From contig NZ_JACJRU010000006.1 of the NCBI RefSeq assembly GCF_014697425.1, forward strand, positions 124,001-188,000: a stretch of 64,000 bases of DNA, in the 5' to 3' direction. The position numbers and the translations under genes are program-made. How positions within the stretch are numbered: position 1 is the stretch's first letter; each line of letters opens with the position of its first letter. The DNA comes from Nostoc sp. FACHB-110. Lineage in GTDB: Bacteria; Cyanobacteriota; Cyanobacteriia; Cyanobacteriales; Nostocaceae. Below are positions 61,679 to 64,000 of this stretch, one piece after another. The notes under the pieces were generated by a model. That model was not told the origin of the DNA. It worked only from the letters and a program-made list of their open reading frames with translations, and searched no databases.

Positions 61679-63871
61679 TTAACTTTTCAAGCGATACATA
61701 ATGACTTTACCTTTCCAATCTTCTTCAACAAATACTACATATTCACCATTAGAACGCTGAAAAGCACGGATACCGTGAGGGATATCAATCCAACCACTTT
61801 CACCTGCAACTTCAGGGCCGGGTTTGAGTGTTTTCACCATCTCTCCAGTCTTGGCATGATAAACGTAAACTTCTGCGGTTTTGACGGTGACAGCAAATAC
61901 ATAGTCTCCGGCTACACTCATCGCGGCGGTGGCGACTTCACGCTTACCTGTGGTGTCGTAAGGAATTACAGTCCGCCAAGTGGGTGTAAAATTGCCTTGA
62001 CTCCAGTGATCAAAACGGGCGATTTCTGAACCAACTACTTTAGTATCATCACCGATCGCTGGATGATCTTTGGTAAAGCCAGACAAATACATCGTATCAG
62101 TTTCGGGAAAGTATTCAATTCGCCGTAAGTCGGTAAAGATGCTGGGAGTTTTTTGCTTTTTCATGGAAGCATAGGTGTAGATGGGATTTCCATGTGCATC
62201 TAGTCCTTGTAGCGGATAGTGGCGAATACCATCTTCAGTTCGCAAGGTTTTCCAAACATCACCTTTGCTATCTACCCACCATCCCCCGATGTACGGATAG
62301 TCCTCATTTCTATCATATTCATCTTTGTCAAACAGACCGTTACCGTTGCGATCGCGCCAAATCCAATCTCCTTTTTCTGGTTGATGTGCAGGCCATTTTT
62401 CTTTCAGCGATTGTTCATTGGTACTAGCAAACATCCCCGCCGGAATAGCAACTTTACCATCTTTGGCTGGGTTGAAGCGATAAATTTGGATAAAACTGCT
62501 GTACATATCTGTGAGGAACAAAAACGGCTGACCTTTGATGCGGCGGACAAAGGTAGCGTCAGGAGAGGTATGCAAGCGCGGATCTTGGGGATATTTGAAC
62601 GGATTTAGGGTGTAAGCTTTGTAAGTCCATTGCTTACCACTAGGCTGGTTATAGTCAATTAAAAAGCGTTCTTGTTTGGTAAACACTTCTAAGCCATCAG
62701 TTTGCGGGTCAGCATCGGCGTTATCTACAAATAACAATCCGTGTAATTGCCAAAGTATTTTTCCTGAAGATGAAAGTTTGCGTAAGTCTGTGCCTGATTT
62801 GTTAAAACCGTTGTTATTGACATAGATATTACCAGCTGCGTCTGCACCCACTCCAGTCAGACCATAGAGTTTTAATGGTTGCACTTCACCGGGAACCCCG
62901 GCATAAATTCCGCCTTTAGTGCCGAATGTGCCAACCTGCACAGGCTGATTTTTGATGTTATAAATCAGTATTTGTTGGTTGCGTCCATTATCAGCTATTA
63001 ATAGCCTGTTTTGATGATCAATAGCGATCGCCGAAGGTTGAGCAACATTGGTAATTTTTGCGGATAAGGGCTTACCTGTGGGAGAATAAGCTTGAATCTG
63101 TTTTTGGTTTTGGATCACCCAAAGATTGCCTTTTTGATCAATAGCGATCGCGCCTGGTTTGTCTACGCTAAAACTGCGTAGTTCTTGCATTGTTTCGCTA
63201 TTAAAGACCCGAATCTGATTTTTAGCTGCATCACTTACGTATAACTCATTGGCTTTGGTAGCTAATCCAGTAACTTCGCTTTGATTACCGATAATTAGCA
63301 TACTTTTATCCCAACCCCGACCACCTGTAAAAGGTGCTGGCTTGCCTAATAAAGTGTAGCGTCTGACAGTGTACCAAGTTGTATTTTCGGGTGGATAATC
63401 TTGGTCTGTTTTGCCAATTGCACCTTGAGATAAAGCAATGTAAATATATTTATTATTAGCGGTTACAGCTTTCCCACCAAGGCGACTCCAACCGTGAGTA
63501 TCTTCAACAATTCCAACTACATTGCCATCTTTATATATACTTGCTTCTCTACCACCTTCATCCCAATGGCTATTAGTGTAGACTGTACCATTGGGACTCA
63601 CATACATAGCTTCAATGTTATTTTGTACCCACTTTTCACCACCGCCAAAAGTGTTACCTAACCAAGAAGTTTTATATGTGGTAGCAGCCACACTAGTAAC
63701 ATTTAAATCACTACTGATATCAATAGAAATCGCTATGGATGCAACAGCTACACCAAAAAATAAAAAATAAAATGGTCTTAACTTTCTTTTAGCAATAAAT
63801 CTACTTATTTTGCTAATATATTGCCTAATTTCTCGATAAATTTGGCTCAATAAGAAATAAAATTTTTGCAT
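61679..63871 (-). CDS. Membrane-anchored beta-propeller (NHL-repeat-like) protein
   Basis: A 730-residue protein with a basic N-terminus, one hydrophobic segment (about 34-52: FYFLFFGVAVASIAISI) and a long outer region. Repeating strand units such as LATKANELYVSDAAKNQIRV, AIDQKGNLWVIQNQKQI and AIDHQNRLLIADNGRNQQIL identify NHL-type propeller blades. A DRNGNGLFDKDE loop (about 517-528) looks like an EF-hand calcium site. Function unknown; presumably a surface or periplasmic adhesin or hydrolase. Terminator downstream; the glycosyltransferase and PIG-L genes lie further along the same strand. Confidence 0.8.
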   Translation of the reverse strand: MQKFYFLLSQIYREIRQYISKISRFIAKRKLRPFYFLFFGVAVASIAISIDISSDLNVTSVAATTYKTSWLGNTFGGGEKWVQNNIEAMYVSPNGTVYTNSHWDEGGREASIYKDGNVVGIVEDTHGWSRLGGKAVTANNKYIYIALSQGAIGKTDQDYPPENTTWYTVRRYTLLGKPAPFTGGRGWDKSMLIIGNQSEVTGLATKANELYVSDAAKNQIRVFNSETMQELRSFSVDKPGAIAIDQKGNLWVIQNQKQIQAYSPTGKPLSAKITNVAQPSAIAIDHQNRLLIADNGRNQQILIYNIKNQPVQVGTFGTKGGIYAGVPGEVQPLKLYGLTGVGADAAGNIYVNNNGFNKSGTDLRKLSSSGKILWQLHGLLFVDNADADPQTDGLEVFTKQERFLIDYNQPSGKQWTYKAYTLNPFKYPQDPRLHTSPDATFVRRIKGQPFLFLTDMYSSFIQIYRFNPAKDGKVAIPAGMFASTNEQSLKEKWPAHQPEKGDWIWRDRNGNGLFDKDEYDRNEDYPYIGGWWVDSKGDVWKTLRTEDGIRHYPLQGLDAHGNPIYTYASMKKQKTPSIFTDLRRIEYFPETDTMYLSGFTKDHPAIGDDTKVVGSEIARFDHWSQGNFTPTWRTVIPYDTTGKREVATAAMSVAGDYVFAVTVKTAEVYVYHAKTGEMVKTLKPGPEVAGESGWIDIPHGIRAFQRSNGEYVVFVEEDWKGKVIMYRLKS

Positions 63872-64000
63872 AACGTTGCCTTGATTGACGATGCCAAAAT
63901 AATTTTTATTGCTGCTGCGATCGCAAAAAAATCTAAAAATCTACTGCTGATAAGTGAATTTATGAACAATAAATTAAATCAAATAGTCAATCATGATTAA

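Noticed and set aside
1..64000. CRISPR array
   Set aside because: The only regular repeats are 7-bp tandem arrays without spacers.

Overview
The window is chromosomal DNA of a filamentous, probably heterocyst-forming cyanobacterium of the Nostoc/Anabaena/Tolypothrix kind. The signs are the very frequent HIP1 octamer GCGATCGC, families of 7-bp tandem repeats (STRR type) between genes, and cyanobacterial marker genes: nblA, cp12, crtR, a kdp operon with a short kinase-less KdpD, and several large Ser/Thr kinases. Most genes are single or in short operons. Identifications rest on motif recognition; no database search was possible.

Region by region: 1-6.5 kb is a potassium-uptake kdp locus (kdpA partial, kdpB, a KdpF/KdpG-like small subunit, kdpC, then a short kdpD beyond an antisense SH3-like gene). 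6.8-16.9 kb holds anmK, a Ser/Thr kinase, nblA, a PP2C phosphatase, an AarF/UbiB-like kinase and unknown proteins. 17-24 kb has a TetR regulator, a PaaK-like adenylating enzyme and two tandem zinc-ribbon transmembrane kinases. 24.2-27.8 kb is a lipid block (MlaE-like permease, two cyanobacterial DUF proteins, PlsY). 28-38 kb carries sppA, aroH, a PstS-like protein divergent from a kinase, a histidine kinase, crtR and pyk.

37.8-42.6 kb looks accessory: a Uma2 nuclease-like gene, a PIN/antitoxin pair, a NACHT NTPase with an N-terminal HTH-like region, and a truncated four-helix-bundle gene beside tRNA-Ser(UGA). 42.6-52.9 kb returns to core functions: a phosphoesterase, nadA, guaA, cbiD, a DUF3177-like membrane protein, cp12 and a FIST protein, followed by an IS1634-like transposase remnant.

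53-59 kb is the most interesting part. A P450, an aldehyde dehydrogenase, a nitrilase-fold protein whose catalytic Lys and Cys are Arg and Ser, and a homologue of plant red chlorophyll catabolite reductase (RCCR) lie in one direction, with a divergent NmrA-like reductase. This is a candidate tetrapyrrole/bilin or small-molecule modification cluster. 59-64 kb has a glycosyltransferase, a PIG-L deacetylase and a membrane-anchored NHL beta-propeller protein.

The intergenic DNA is rich in repeats. Two arrays of the same heptamer (TTCAYAC) each supply the stop codon of a neighbouring gene. A second heptamer family (TTGACYA) sits at gene borders and supplies the start codon of two unrelated genes and the stop codon of a third.
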